DNA from: QKMZ01 sp012965515
GTDB lineage: Bacteria > Cyanobacteriota > Vampirovibrionia > Obscuribacterales > Obscuribacteraceae
Assembly: GCA_937879965.1 (NCBI GenBank)
Contig: CALFMP010000051.1
Span: 1 to 64,000 of the forward strand
DNA: 64,000 nt
Direction: 5' to 3'
Below the pieces are notes generated by a model, which searched no databases, was not told where the DNA came from, and saw only the letters and a list, made by a program, of their open reading frames with translations. The position numbers and the translations under genes are program-made. The first letter of the stretch is position 1. Each line of letters opens with the position of its first letter. Of the stretch, positions 16,871-26,222 are shown in pieces.

Positions 16871-18325
16871 ATGAAAACTTCCCTAAACTCTGGGAACATC
16901 GGCGAAGTCTTCAGCAAACTGGCAATCGCAAACAGAGAATTCAATGCTCAGCATCCCGGCGATTCCGGAGCCAGGCAGGCGGTTCACACCGTATATGGTG
17001 GCGCTCATTTGTTTAAATCAGACTCCGCCAAAAAGCTGGGAGTCCTTGCTCTGCGCTCTCTAGACGAGTATGCACCTAACTTTGTTGTCTTTGCGAAGGC
17101 TCTTCAGTTGGAAGGATGGGAACAACTTCCTGAGAATGAAGAAAAGATTTTGAAGCTCGAGCCTGTGCTTACAGAGAACCCTGAGGGCGTTCGCAAAGAA
17201 CGCCATCCTGCCTGGTTAGCTCACACTGTTTATAAACGTGTGCGAGAAAAACTCGAACGCGAAGCAGTCGAAGATTTTCGCATCGATTTCGAAGATGGTT
17301 ATGGCAATAGACCGGACACCGAAGAAGACATGCACACCGAGCTTGCCGCGCTGGAAGTGGCAAAAGGTATGAAGGAGGGCACTCTTTCGCCTTTCATCGG
17401 AATCCGCATCAAACCCTTTACAGAAGAATTGCGCGATAGAAGTGCGCGCACTCTGGATATTTTTCTTACGACTTTGCTGGCGGAAACGGGCAATAAATTG
17501 CCCGACAATTTCGTCGTCACTGTGCCCAAAGTGACGATTACCGAGCAGGTGACGGCAGCAATGGATTTGCTTGCCTTGATTGAAAAGAAAGTCGGACTTC
17601 CTCACAACACGATCAAAATTGAGTTGATGGTTGAAACACCTCAATCCATCATTAATTCGAAAGGTCAGTGCGCATTGCCTGAATTCGTCAGAGCCGGAGA
17701 AGGGCGTTGTATCGGCTGCCACTTCGGCGTGTACGATTACACGGCTTCGTCCAACATCACTGCTGCATATCAGTCGATGGACCACCCATCATGCGATTTC
17801 GCCCGCGAAATGATGCGAGTTTCGCTCGCCGGCACGGGCTTGTGGCTCTCTGATGGTGCGACGAATGTAATGCCTGTTGGACCCAATCGCCCGGATGAAA
17901 ACGGAGATCTGAGCGAAGCTCACCGGCGCGAGAATATGGAAACTGTCCATCGCGCATGGAAACTCGGTTTTGACCATGTCAGACACTCACTCAAACATGC
18001 CTATTATCAAGGTTGGGATCTGCACCCAGCTCAATTGCCTGTTCGTTATGCTGCTTGTTATTCATTCTTCTTGGAAGGTTTGGAACCAGCCAGCTTGCGC
18101 CTGAGAAGTTTCATTGAAAAGGCTGCCCAAGCGACTCTTGTCGGTGATGTCTTCGATGATGCAGCGACCGGACAAGGCTTGCTCAATTACTTTTTGCGTG
18201 CCATCAACTGTGGTGCCGTTTCAAAAGAAGAAGTGAAAGCGACCGGGCTCACTCTGGAAGAAATTTCCACTCGCTCTTTCCTCAAGATTTTGGAAGGCCG
18301 AAGAGAGAAAGTACTCGCCAAGTAG
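16871..18325 (+). CDS. DUF6986-type HpcH/HpaI aldolase-like protein in ureide operon
   Basis: 484 residues with a TIM-barrel of the HpcH/HpaI aldolase / citrate-lyase / malate-synthase type: FRIDFEDGYGNRP (~135-147, acidic metal-binding region), IKIELMVETPQSI (~253-265) with the catalytic-type Glu, and GEGRCIGCHFGVYDYTASSN (~278-297). I place it in DUF6986, often seen beside purine-degradation genes. A C-C bond-forming or -cleaving step on a glyoxylate- or ureidoglycolate-like product is an inference. SD AAGGAG before ATG, 23 bp after uraH, so the last gene of the operon. Confidence 0.8.
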   Translation: MKTSLNSGNIGEVFSKLAIANREFNAQHPGDSGARQAVHTVYGGAHLFKSDSAKKLGVLALRSLDEYAPNFVVFAKALQLEGWEQLPENEEKILKLEPVLTENPEGVRKERHPAWLAHTVYKRVREKLEREAVEDFRIDFEDGYGNRPDTEEDMHTELAALEVAKGMKEGTLSPFIGIRIKPFTEELRDRSARTLDIFLTTLLAETGNKLPDNFVVTVPKVTITEQVTAAMDLLALIEKKVGLPHNTIKIELMVETPQSIINSKGQCALPEFVRAGEGRCIGCHFGVYDYTASSNITAAYQSMDHPSCDFAREMMRVSLAGTGLWLSDGATNVMPVGPNRPDENGDLSEAHRRENMETVHRAWKLGFDHVRHSLKHAYYQGWDLHPAQLPVRYAACYSFFLEGLEPASLRLRSFIEKAAQATLVGDVFDDAATGQGLLNYFLRAINCGAVSKEEVKATGLTLEEISTRSFLKILEGRREKVLAK

Positions 18326-18422
18326 TGACTGTGTTTAGCCGGGAAAGAATTTTTCGGATTTCGGGCCATTTAAAGTCATAAGAGAATACGGTGGTGGTAC
18401 AAAGTACTAGGTTTGTCGCCGT

Positions 18423-20111
18423 TTGGTATTGACATTGAACAAGTCATCTTGGACGCCTCTCAAGGTAGCGTCCGTGGTCAATCCTACTGAAGTGGACCTG
18501 GACAGGGTTCTGAGTCTGGCTCGGCAGAACTTGGGAAGACCTGTGGAGTTGCCATTCGGAACGGGCAAGGGCTATTTACTTACCGCCATTACACCTCCTG
18601 ACCCGTCCGGTATGAACCGGGTCAGCTATGTAGAGTGGACCCTTATAGACGTCGAGAATTCTCATTTGCCACCCCTCTGGTCGCACAGAACCACGGACCT
18701 GGCGGTTCTGCTCGGCATGATCCACCTGGAAATCTCAAAATCGTCATCGGCTGGCATTCCGGCACACCCCGCCGTAGGCGCCACAATGATGACCACCCAG
18801 GAAATGCCTCCCGGCGGTTTCATGCAGCAAGTTTCCTCGAGCGCCGGTCTGCCGATCCAGTCCCTGCAACCGATGCAGCCTATGCAAGCGCAGCAGATGC
18901 CCCTTAATGGTGGTGGAATGCCTGATACAGGCAATGCTGCCAGCGGCACCTATGCGACTTTCGGAGTTAATCTATCGGGCGAACTGGAAGACATCGATTT
19001 GTTCGGAGTATTGCAATCCGTTTCTATTTGCAAAATGACCGGACGCCTGGAAATTGTAGAGGGCATGCGGCAAATTGAGCTCTTCTTCGAAGAAGGCACG
19101 CCTGTCCACGCCACCAAAGAAGATGCTTTATTGGTGGAAGGCGCCAGCGCTCACAAAGGCTATGACGTATTGCTGGAGTCTCTTCTTTGGAAGAGAGGCA
19201 AATTTGCTTTTGCTTCCAAGATCCTCGCCAAAGAAAAGACTGTCACCAAGCGGATGGACGCACTTCTGGTTGAAGCTGCCGCCCTTCGAGATCAAAGACA
19301 AGAATTGGAAAAGCGCGGATTCGATGATGATGCGCCGATTTATAAAGTCAATCCGAGCATGAGCGAGCAAGAGTTTGAAACGCTTGTTCGCGCCGGCGGC
19401 GTACCAGCCGATTTGAATATTCAAAAGACAATCTACAGCCAGATGAAGCCGGGCGAGAGCATGCACGATTTCCTCGTGCGCATGCCTATGCCTATGGGAA
19501 TGTGGCTGCCGGCTGTTTTCAACATGACCATGCAAAATGTCATTGCTCCAAAAGGCAAGACCGGTCAGCCAGTTTTTCAAAGCACCGGAGCAATTGATTT
19601 CTCGATTATCGACAACGCTTTTTTGGAAATTCTGCGCCCTGAGACAGACATGCTCAGCTATCCGCTTTTCCTCATGTTCGTGCAACGAGAGCATAAACGT
19701 AGCGCTCGCACTCGCACCGGTTACTCGGTTGTGATTTTCGATGTGAAACAAAACGGTCTTTTGCCGGCAGGAAAACATCTGAGACGCGTGGTGAAAGCAT
19801 TCAATCTCGTCAAAGGAGAATTGGATCTGGTCGGACACTTCCAGACTCTCGAATTCGGATTCGTTCTTCCTTTCAGCAATGGGGAAAAGGCGCTTGGATT
19901 GTGCCGCAACCTCGTTAAGACATTAGCTGATTTGCCGCCGGAGGAAGAAGAAGGCGAGCCGACAGCCGAGCCTAAAGAACCGGAAGCTCCGCTAAAACTT
20001 TCCTTTGGTGTTGTTTCTGTTCCTGAAGATTCGACAGACCTGACCAAAGCCATTCTGCTTGCTCAATCAAATCGTTTGAATAAAGCTCAAGGACGTTACT
20101 TCGAAGCCTAG
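18423..20111 (+). CDS. DUF4388 (PATAN) protein with degenerate GGDEF-like C-terminus
   Basis: 562 residues. After an N-terminal ~110-residue region and a Met/Gln/Pro-rich linker, residues ~180-300 match DUF4388/PATAN: SGELEDIDLFGVLQSVSICKMTGRLEI then LFFEEGTPVHA. Residues ~420-555 have the secondary-structure order of a GGDEF domain (RTRTGYSVVIFDV, then LDLVGHFQTLEFGFVLPFSN in place of the GGDEF loop, then LKLSFGVVSVPED), but active-site residues are missing, so no cyclase activity is expected. The start is uncertain: TTG 18423 is the first possible codon after an in-frame TAG at 18408. Its stop overlaps the convergent mtnA stop. Confidence 0.75.
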   Translation: MVLTLNKSSWTPLKVASVVNPTEVDLDRVLSLARQNLGRPVELPFGTGKGYLLTAITPPDPSGMNRVSYVEWTLIDVENSHLPPLWSHRTTDLAVLLGMIHLEISKSSSAGIPAHPAVGATMMTTQEMPPGGFMQQVSSSAGLPIQSLQPMQPMQAQQMPLNGGGMPDTGNAASGTYATFGVNLSGELEDIDLFGVLQSVSICKMTGRLEIVEGMRQIELFFEEGTPVHATKEDALLVEGASAHKGYDVLLESLLWKRGKFAFASKILAKEKTVTKRMDALLVEAAALRDQRQELEKRGFDDDAPIYKVNPSMSEQEFETLVRAGGVPADLNIQKTIYSQMKPGESMHDFLVRMPMPMGMWLPAVFNMTMQNVIAPKGKTGQPVFQSTGAIDFSIIDNAFLEILRPETDMLSYPLFLMFVQREHKRSARTRTGYSVVIFDVKQNGLLPAGKHLRRVVKAFNLVKGELDLVGHFQTLEFGFVLPFSNGEKALGLCRNLVKTLADLPPEEEEGEPTAEPKEPEAPLKLSFGVVSVPEDSTDLTKAILLAQSNRLNKAQGRYFEA

Positions 20112-21205
20112 AGTGGTGAGATTTTGGAAGCGGCGTTGCGTGCCAGAGCTTCTTTGATTGATTGAACATATGGCGGTCGCAGCACGCCCTGCTCAGTGAT
20201 GATGCCTTTGATCAATTCGTTTGGAGTGACGTCAAATGCCGGGTTAAGCGCCTCTGCACCTTTGACGGTGACAGAATGTCCTTCGATATTTCTGACTTCG
20301 TCTTTGTTGCGAAACTCAATCGGAATTTCTGCGCCGGTTTCGATATCGGGATCGAATGTAGAAAGCGGAGCGGCAATGTAGAAAGGAATGCCGTGATGAT
20401 GCGCTAAAACAGCCAGCGAATAAGTTCCAATCTTATTAGCAGAGTCACCATTGGCTGCGATTCGATCGGCGCCCGTAATGACCATATCAACTTCGCCTTT
20501 GTTCATCAAATAGCCGGACATGTTGTCGCAGATCAATGTGGCTGGAATGCCGTCTTGCGTCAGTTCCCACATGGTCAGTTTTGAGCCCTGATTGCGTGGT
20601 CTGGTTTCGTCGACAAAAACGCTTGGATTCAAACCGTTCAAGTGCGCCGAGCGAATTACACCCAGTGCTGTTCCCCAGCCACAAGTTGCGAGCGAACCGG
20701 CATTGCAGTGTGTGATTATGCGGGCTGCATCAGGAACGACTTTGTGTCCGAATTCGCTGAGCTTTTTGTTTCTTTCCAGATGATCCTCAAGCATGTCTTC
20801 TGCAAAACGAAACACCTTGTCTGCAAAAGTCTTACTGTCTAGCCCTTCGTTTAGCAAACTTTGTGCGAATGAATGTACTTCGCCAGTCGCCCATTTCAAA
20901 TTGACTGCAGTCGGGCGAGTTGCATCGAGCTTTTCTTTTACGTCATTCAAGTCGGCAAGTGTTGGAAGCGCGTTTCGATGAAGAGCTAAGTCTCTCAGGT
21001 GCGCAGCCATTGAAAGTGCAGCCGCTACTCCAATAGACGGAGCGCCTCTAACAACCATCTCGACAATTGCAAAGCACATCTGCTCCAAATCTGTTGCGTC
21101 GAAGTATTCGATTACATCAGGCAATTTGCGCTGGTCGATAAGGATGATTCTTCCATCTTTGGTGTGAACCGGCATGGTTCCTTCGTTCAATTTGATCGCT
21201 TCCAT
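20108..21205 (-). CDS. mtnA: S-methyl-5-thioribose-1-phosphate isomerase
   Basis: 365 residues of the MtnA/eIF2B family; it isomerises MTR-1-P to methylthioribulose-1-P in the methionine salvage pathway. Visible motifs: VRGAPSIGVAAA (substrate loop), THCNAGSLATCGWGTALG with the catalytic Cys, ETRPRNQGSKL, and ITGADRIAANGDSANKIGTY with the catalytic Asp. ATG with a nearby TTTAGG. No other mtn gene is nearby. Convergent with the DUF4388 gene, sharing 4 bp of stop codons. Confidence 0.95.
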   Translation of the reverse strand: MEAIKLNEGTMPVHTKDGRIILIDQRKLPDVIEYFDATDLEQMCFAIVEMVVRGAPSIGVAAALSMAAHLRDLALHRNALPTLADLNDVKEKLDATRPTAVNLKWATGEVHSFAQSLLNEGLDSKTFADKVFRFAEDMLEDHLERNKKLSEFGHKVVPDAARIITHCNAGSLATCGWGTALGVIRSAHLNGLNPSVFVDETRPRNQGSKLTMWELTQDGIPATLICDNMSGYLMNKGEVDMVITGADRIAANGDSANKIGTYSLAVLAHHHGIPFYIAAPLSTFDPDIETGAEIPIEFRNKDEVRNIEGHSVTVKGAEALNPAFDVTPNELIKGIITEQGVLRPPYVQSIKEALARNAASKISPL

Positions 21206-21283
21206 CTGTGCAAACCTAAAAGTGTTTCTTCTGAACGCTATAAATTGCCGCAGGCTGTGATTATCTCATGTGCTCGAAAGACA

Positions 21284-21307
21284 AAGACCGGACTTTCGCC
21301 CGGTCTT
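21284..21307 (-). terminator. Stem-loop downstream of ftsZ
   Basis: On the minus strand AAGACCGG pairs with CCGGTCTT around an 8-nt loop, followed by TGTCTTT, 40 bp after the ftsZ stop. Likely a terminator between ftsZ and mtnA. Confidence 0.55.
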
Positions 21308-21346
21308 CAATTCTTTTCTGCGCTAAGCGCAACTGCTGAAAATCAC

Positions 21347-22474
21347 TCAGTTCTTCGGTCCGCGAGATTTGAGAAATTCCGGTATGTCAAGGATGTCGCT
21401 GCCAATCGGCTTTTGTTGCGGTCTCGACTCTTGCTGATAGTGCTGTTGAGCGCGAGGCTGCGGTGCGGACATTGCCGGTTGGCGAGGCGGTTGATTTTGC
21501 TGAACCATGTCAAAGCCGGTGGCAATGACGGTAATCAGCACTTCGCCATGCAGTCTGTCATCGAGAACAGCTCCGAAGATGATATTGGCATCATCGGATA
21601 CTGCAGAGTAGATGACGTTGGCTGCTTCTTGAACTTCGTGCAAGGTGAGGTCTGGTCCGCCGGTGACGGAGAAGATTACTCCCGATGCACCGTCTATGGT
21701 GCACTCGAGCAATGGGCTGTTGATAGCATTGCGTGCTGCTTCGACAGCTCTGCCTTCGCCGGTGGCGCGGCCTACGCCCATCAGAGCACTGCCTGCAGTC
21801 GCCATAATTGCTTTGACGTCTGCAAAGTCGACGTTGATCAAGCCCGGGACTGTGATGATATCGGAGATACCTTGCACACCTTGCATGAGCACTTTGTCTG
21901 CTTCGACGAATGCTTCTTGCATGGAGGCGCGGTGATCGACAACTTCAAGCAGTCTTTGGTTGGGGATAACGATCAGCGTATCGACGCGCGATTTGATTTC
22001 TTGAATGCCATTTTCGGCTTGATTCATGCGGCGTTTGCCTTCGAAAAGGAAAGGTCTTGAGACCACACCGACAGTAAGAGCGCCGATTTCTCTTGCTACT
22101 TCAGCAACGATAGGTGCTGCACCGGTGCCGGTGCCACCACCCATACCTGCTGCGATGAATACCATGTCTGCGCCTTGAAGTGCTGCAGCGATGTCCTCGC
22201 GGCTTTCTTCTGCGCCTTTGGTGCCGATCGTCGGATTGCCGCCGGCTCCAAGTCCTCTAGTCAGTTTTGCACCGATTTGCAAGCGATTCTTCGCTGCTGA
22301 CAAATCGAGCGCCTGGGCATCTGTGTTGCAAGCCCAGAATTCAACCCCGTTGAGACCCGCTTGGATCATGCGGTTGACAGCGTTGGAGCCGGCTCCGCCG
22401 ACACCTACAACCTTGATGTTGGCTTTGATTTCCAACTTTGCCTTATCGTCTTTTTTCTCGTTACGCTCAAGCAC
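21347..22474 (-). CDS. ftsZ: Cell division protein FtsZ
   Basis: 375-residue tubulin-like GTPase that forms the Z-ring. The nucleotide loop is GVGGAGSNAVNRM (~24-36) and the tubulin signature MGGGTGTGAA at ~111-120; the T7 loop is NVDFADVKAIM. A Gln/Pro-rich linker leads to the C-terminal peptide ILDIPEFLKSR, resembling the cyanobacterial FtsZ tail. GTG start with GAGGG upstream. No ftsA or ftsQ is adjacent. Confidence 0.97.
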   Translation of the reverse strand: MLERNEKKDDKAKLEIKANIKVVGVGGAGSNAVNRMIQAGLNGVEFWACNTDAQALDLSAAKNRLQIGAKLTRGLGAGGNPTIGTKGAEESREDIAAALQGADMVFIAAGMGGGTGTGAAPIVAEVAREIGALTVGVVSRPFLFEGKRRMNQAENGIQEIKSRVDTLIVIPNQRLLEVVDHRASMQEAFVEADKVLMQGVQGISDIITVPGLINVDFADVKAIMATAGSALMGVGRATGEGRAVEAARNAINSPLLECTIDGASGVIFSVTGGPDLTLHEVQEAANVIYSAVSDDANIIFGAVLDDRLHGEVLITVIATGFDMVQQNQPPRQPAMSAPQPRAQQHYQQESRPQQKPIGSDILDIPEFLKSRGPKN

Positions 22475-22799
22475 GACGCGTAGCCCTCATGGAATATATA
22501 CAGTTGAAATACCTTGGTAGAATCTGGACTAGAAGCAGGACAGGTTGTGCCGTTCACAAAGGAACTGCGCTCCAGAGGCCCAGTCGATAGGCTTTCGACT
22601 AGGCTATCGTAAGGCGTATTCTGGCTATTTGCAATAATGTGCAGCGCTTATGTAGTTAACCTTATCAAAGGCAATAGCCGCACCCAGTAGTCAGTAAAAC
22701 GGTTGCCAGTACCTAGCCTGTGGACGCGCTTTACTCCCCCAAAACTCGTATTTTGGCGGTTCTTATATTTTGATAAAAGAGATACAAAATAGAAAATAA
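22475..22799. other. Intergenic region upstream of ftsZ
   Basis: 325 bp without a gene, presumably holding the ftsZ promoter(s). It contains an inverted repeat CGATAG...CTATCG (22585-22609) and an AT-closed hairpin CCAAAA-CTCGTA-TTTTGG near 22738-22757 that could end the TPR operon. Confidence 0.5.
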
Positions 22800-23624
22800 C
22801 TACTTAGCTTTAGCTTCTGCAGTCTTTATCTTTTGCAATGTGTCTTTGCACGCCTTGTTGTCGGGTGCCAGGTCGCATGCGGTTTGAGCGGACTTTACCG
22901 CTTCTGCAAAGCGATGGTCGGAAGCCAGCACGCCGGCTAGCATTCTGTGAGCTTCAGAATTTTTCTTATCCAGCTCAACACATCGTTGCAAATAAGTCGC
23001 TGCATCTTTCGCATTGCCTGACATCGCATAGGCACTGCCAAGGTAAAAGTTTGCATCGGGATCGTTGGGAGTTATGGCTACAGCCTTCTTCTCTTCTTCA
23101 ATCTGTGCATCGATGTCACCGCGCGTTCCAAGCGCCGCCCCGAGATCTCTGTGTGCCGCAGCATGATCGGCTTTCAGCTTGATTGCTTGCTTGAAGGAGG
23201 CAATCGCTTCTTCCGGCTTGTCGGTGCGCAGCAGAAGCTGCCCCAGCCTGTGATGTACATCGGCATTGTTGGGATCTAGTTTGGCAGCGTCTCTCATTGC
23301 CTGAGCTGCTTCCAACATGTTGCCTTCGCGCATCAGCACCCGGGCCAGACCAAAGTGGGCTTCTGACTCATTGGGCTCTAGCTTGATGGCTTCTTTGAAT
23401 TGCTCTTCGGCTTTCTTCAACTGACCTTGCATCAGGTAGGCTCTGCCCAGCTTGACGCGATTCTTTTGATTCTTTGGATTTTGCTCGATGGCTGCTTCGT
23501 AGCGAAATACGGCGTTCTTGATGTCTTCTTCGTCTTGATCGACAGCCTGAGCTGCTTGCGGAAGGGCGCCGTTAAAGGCGAACGCCGAAAGTGCCAGCAT
23601 GGTAAGCAATTGACGGTATCTCAT
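22800..23624 (-). CDS. Exported TPR-repeat protein
   Basis: 274 residues. The signal peptide (LLTMLALSAFAFNGALPQAAQA) is followed by about six TPR units starting at ~residue 37, e.g. NRVKLGRAYLMQGQLKKAEEQFKEAI and ANFYLGSAYAMSGNAKDAATYLQRCV. A periplasmic scaffold is likely. Second gene of a two-gene TPR operon, 9 bp after the first. GAGG lies upstream of the ATG. Confidence 0.88.
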   Translation of the reverse strand: MRYRQLLTMLALSAFAFNGALPQAAQAVDQDEEDIKNAVFRYEAAIEQNPKNQKNRVKLGRAYLMQGQLKKAEEQFKEAIKLEPNESEAHFGLARVLMREGNMLEAAQAMRDAAKLDPNNADVHHRLGQLLLRTDKPEEAIASFKQAIKLKADHAAAHRDLGAALGTRGDIDAQIEEEKKAVAITPNDPDANFYLGSAYAMSGNAKDAATYLQRCVELDKKNSEAHRMLAGVLASDHRFAEAVKSAQTACDLAPDNKACKDTLQKIKTAEAKAK

Positions 23625-23633
23625 TTGGTTCTA

Positions 23634-24644
23634 CTACCTCACAGTCAGCTTTTGTCTTTGTTTGGCTGCCTTCCCATTCAGGAGCCTTTCCAGTGCGGCT
23701 CTTGTTTCAGGAGCCTTGGGATTGATTTGAATTGCCTGACGGAAAGCTTCCAGAGCCTCCGTTTCTTTGCCTTCTTTTTCCAGGGCTTCACCAAGCGTCA
23801 GATACGCCCAGTGGTTGGAAGGTAAACACTTTATTGCCAGTTTCTCAAGTGCCACAGCGGATCTTATATTGTTTGCGTCGTTTTTTTGCAAAAGACACCT
23901 GCCCAGCTCGAGATAGGTAAGCGACAGTTTCGCGTCATCCGGCTTGGGTTTGAGCAATAAGATCTGGGCAAATTTCTCCTTTGCTTCGTCGATCTCGCCT
24001 TTCTCTCTCAGTGCGGCGCCTAGATTGAAAAGCGCTTCAACCGAACTCGGCTCCTTTTGCTGGACGACACGCAATTGTTCGATTGCCTGGTCGAGCAGAC
24101 CGATTTTCTGCATGCAGATGCCGAGATTGCCGCGTGAGACCAGATCGCCAGGTTGCGCGTCCACTACTTGCTTTAGCTGACCACCCGCTTCGTCGAAGCT
24201 GCCGCGCTTCATGAAGATGGCGGCCATTTCCTTTCGGGCATCAATCAAACCGGGGTCGTGGTTGAGCGCTTCGAGAAACTCGGACACGGCTTTGTCTTCA
24301 TTGCCCAACCGTGCCAGTGTGCGCGCATACTCGAAGTGGTTGGCTCCTGATTCCGGGTTTTTCTCCACCGCTTGCCGGAAAACTTCGCATGCCGGCTGGA
24401 ACTGACCGGAAAGAAATAGTTTTCGTCCGCTATCTAACAGCTTTTCAGAGGGATCTTCTTTGGCTTTGACGCCGAAAAACTGCGGTTTGCCAAGAGCCGG
24501 CTCGATGATCGGCGAAAAACACGAAAATCCTGCGAATGTCGATAGTATTAGCGGTAATGACAATCTGTATATAAAATGTTTGCGCTTTGAATTGCTGTTG
24601 GATTTCATTTGGATATATTTGGCTCTTCCGTTGGCTTGAAGCAT
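23634..24644 (-). CDS. Exported TPR-repeat protein
   Basis: 336 residues from ATG 24644, or 324 from ATG 24608 (MKSNSNSKRKHFIYRLSLPLIL), which better suits a signal peptide. TPR units run from ~residue 65 to the end, e.g. ANHFEYARTLARLGNEDKAVSEFLEAL and AYLTLGEALEKEGKETEALEAFRQAI. The signal region ends near FAGFSC, which is not a canonical lipobox. Paralogous in type to the next gene, with which it forms an operon. Confidence 0.85.
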   Translation of the reverse strand: MLQANGRAKYIQMKSNSNSKRKHFIYRLSLPLILSTFAGFSCFSPIIEPALGKPQFFGVKAKEDPSEKLLDSGRKLFLSGQFQPACEVFRQAVEKNPESGANHFEYARTLARLGNEDKAVSEFLEALNHDPGLIDARKEMAAIFMKRGSFDEAGGQLKQVVDAQPGDLVSRGNLGICMQKIGLLDQAIEQLRVVQQKEPSSVEALFNLGAALREKGEIDEAKEKFAQILLLKPKPDDAKLSLTYLELGRCLLQKNDANNIRSAVALEKLAIKCLPSNHWAYLTLGEALEKEGKETEALEAFRQAIQINPKAPETRAALERLLNGKAAKQRQKLTVR

Positions 24645-24913
24645 TGATAACAGCAGTGATTCAGCTTAAGTCTTATGAAGTCGCCATTATATGAGGGCAC
24701 CTGCCGCCAAAACCTGTTTCACCCGCATCTAATCAGTTTGAAATGTATAAATCGCTATAACCTTGTTCCAGCTAGTAAACTTGGATTTGTGCTCATTAAT
24801 GAATCTGCTTTACAGCCTCCTTGAGTATCGCGAATCGATGTTAGAAGCCCGCGCGAATATCTAACAGAATTATCAAAACGGCGTCCCCTTCCGGTATCCA
24901 ACCAAAGCTCTCC

Positions 24914-26197
24914 ATGGACTTTTCCATTTACGTACATCGTCTTTTCGGCAGTGAATCAGCCATTCTTTGGAAAGTGGCGATGCCGCCGATCCTCTATGGC
25001 TTGCACGGCTGGATCGCTACTAGAATGGCTGTGGCTGCTCTTTTCCACCCCTATCAAACTTGGTATTGGCCGGGCACGAAGATAGCCATGCCTTTGACGC
25101 CTGGCATTTTTCCAAAGCGCAAAAACAAGCTGGCCGAGTCTGTCGCCAAAACTGTCACGGAGACGCTGCTTACGCCGGACGATATTTCAGTAAAGGTGGA
25201 GAGCCTCGTCACACAGGAAAATCTCTATCTAGCATCCGATGCGTTTGTCGATGCCGTTTTGAAAGAGTTTCGCGACACGACCAAGCTTCACCGTTTGGCG
25301 TCGGAAATGGCAGAACTCAGTCCCGCCATGCTTCAACACCTGGTCGATTCGTCTATCGAAGGGTTGGAAAAAGGCCGCGATCGCAACGTGCAAGTAATCG
25401 TCGAGAAGATTTTCGACCATATGATACTGCCCATGCGGATTTCGCTTGAGCAAGCCACAGAAATTTCTTCGCGCATTATGGAAGCCTTCATCACACCCGA
25501 GAAAGTGCGTACTCATCTCATTACTTTGCTTTCGCCGCAGAACATCAACGCTTTAGATGAGTCGATTCAAGCTCATGCTGGTGGTCCATACAAATTGCTC
25601 GCACGCATCATAGGTGTGAAGCGGGTTTGCTACGAATGGCGCAACTTTATGGAGAAAGAGCCGGAAGAAAGTACTCGCGTCATCGGCGATTTGATCAAGC
25701 GCTTCGGCATTCGTGATCAGATGGCAATTCAGATAGCGAATTTCGATCTCCGGTCGATGCCTTTGCAAAACATCGCTAAGCTCAAAGCCAATGTCGTGAG
25801 CTTCGTGGAGAATTTTCTTCTTCACAATCGAGACTCGATCATGGAGGCTGTCAAGGTGGGCGAAGGCGCTGCCATGAGCACAGTGCGCTCGGCCATTATT
25901 CGTTTCAATCCCGAGTCGATTCCCGAAAAGTGGCTGGATCGGACAAAACACAACGTTTCCACATTCGCCTATTCTTATCTGCACAGCGAATTGCGCGTAC
26001 TTTTGGGCAAGTTGATCCCGCAGTTGGGCATAAAAGACTTGATAACGACGAAGATCTCAATGTTCTCATCCGAGAAAATGGAGGAGCTGGTCAAGAGCAT
26101 TTGCGCGAAAGAACTGCAAGCGCTCGAGTACTTTGGCGGGGCAATCGGTGTGGTTTTAGGATTCGTGCAAATCTTCATCAATGCAATAGCTCCATAA
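24914..26197 (+). CDS. DUF445 family membrane protein
   Basis: 427 residues matching DUF445. The N-terminal membrane segment (WKVAMPPILYGLHGWIATRMAVAALFHP) is followed by the family motif PLTPGIFPKRKNKLAESVAKTV, long helical repeats, and a C-terminal membrane segment (YFGGAIGVVLGFVQIFINAI). Function is unproven for the family. ATG 24914 has no strong SD. The STPK gene follows after 25 bp. Confidence 0.85.
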   Translation: MDFSIYVHRLFGSESAILWKVAMPPILYGLHGWIATRMAVAALFHPYQTWYWPGTKIAMPLTPGIFPKRKNKLAESVAKTVTETLLTPDDISVKVESLVTQENLYLASDAFVDAVLKEFRDTTKLHRLASEMAELSPAMLQHLVDSSIEGLEKGRDRNVQVIVEKIFDHMILPMRISLEQATEISSRIMEAFITPEKVRTHLITLLSPQNINALDESIQAHAGGPYKLLARIIGVKRVCYEWRNFMEKEPEESTRVIGDLIKRFGIRDQMAIQIANFDLRSMPLQNIAKLKANVVSFVENFLLHNRDSIMEAVKVGEGAAMSTVRSAIIRFNPESIPEKWLDRTKHNVSTFAYSYLHSELRVLLGKLIPQLGIKDLITTKISMFSSEKMEELVKSICAKELQALEYFGGAIGVVLGFVQIFINAIAP

Positions 26198-26222
26198 TCA
26201 GATTAGGGTAATCGGCTGGACG

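Noticed and set aside
18393..18408. GGTACAAAGTACTAGG as a cyanobacterial-type LexA site
   Set aside because: The spacing between GTAC halves is three rather than four and the gene that follows has no SOS role.
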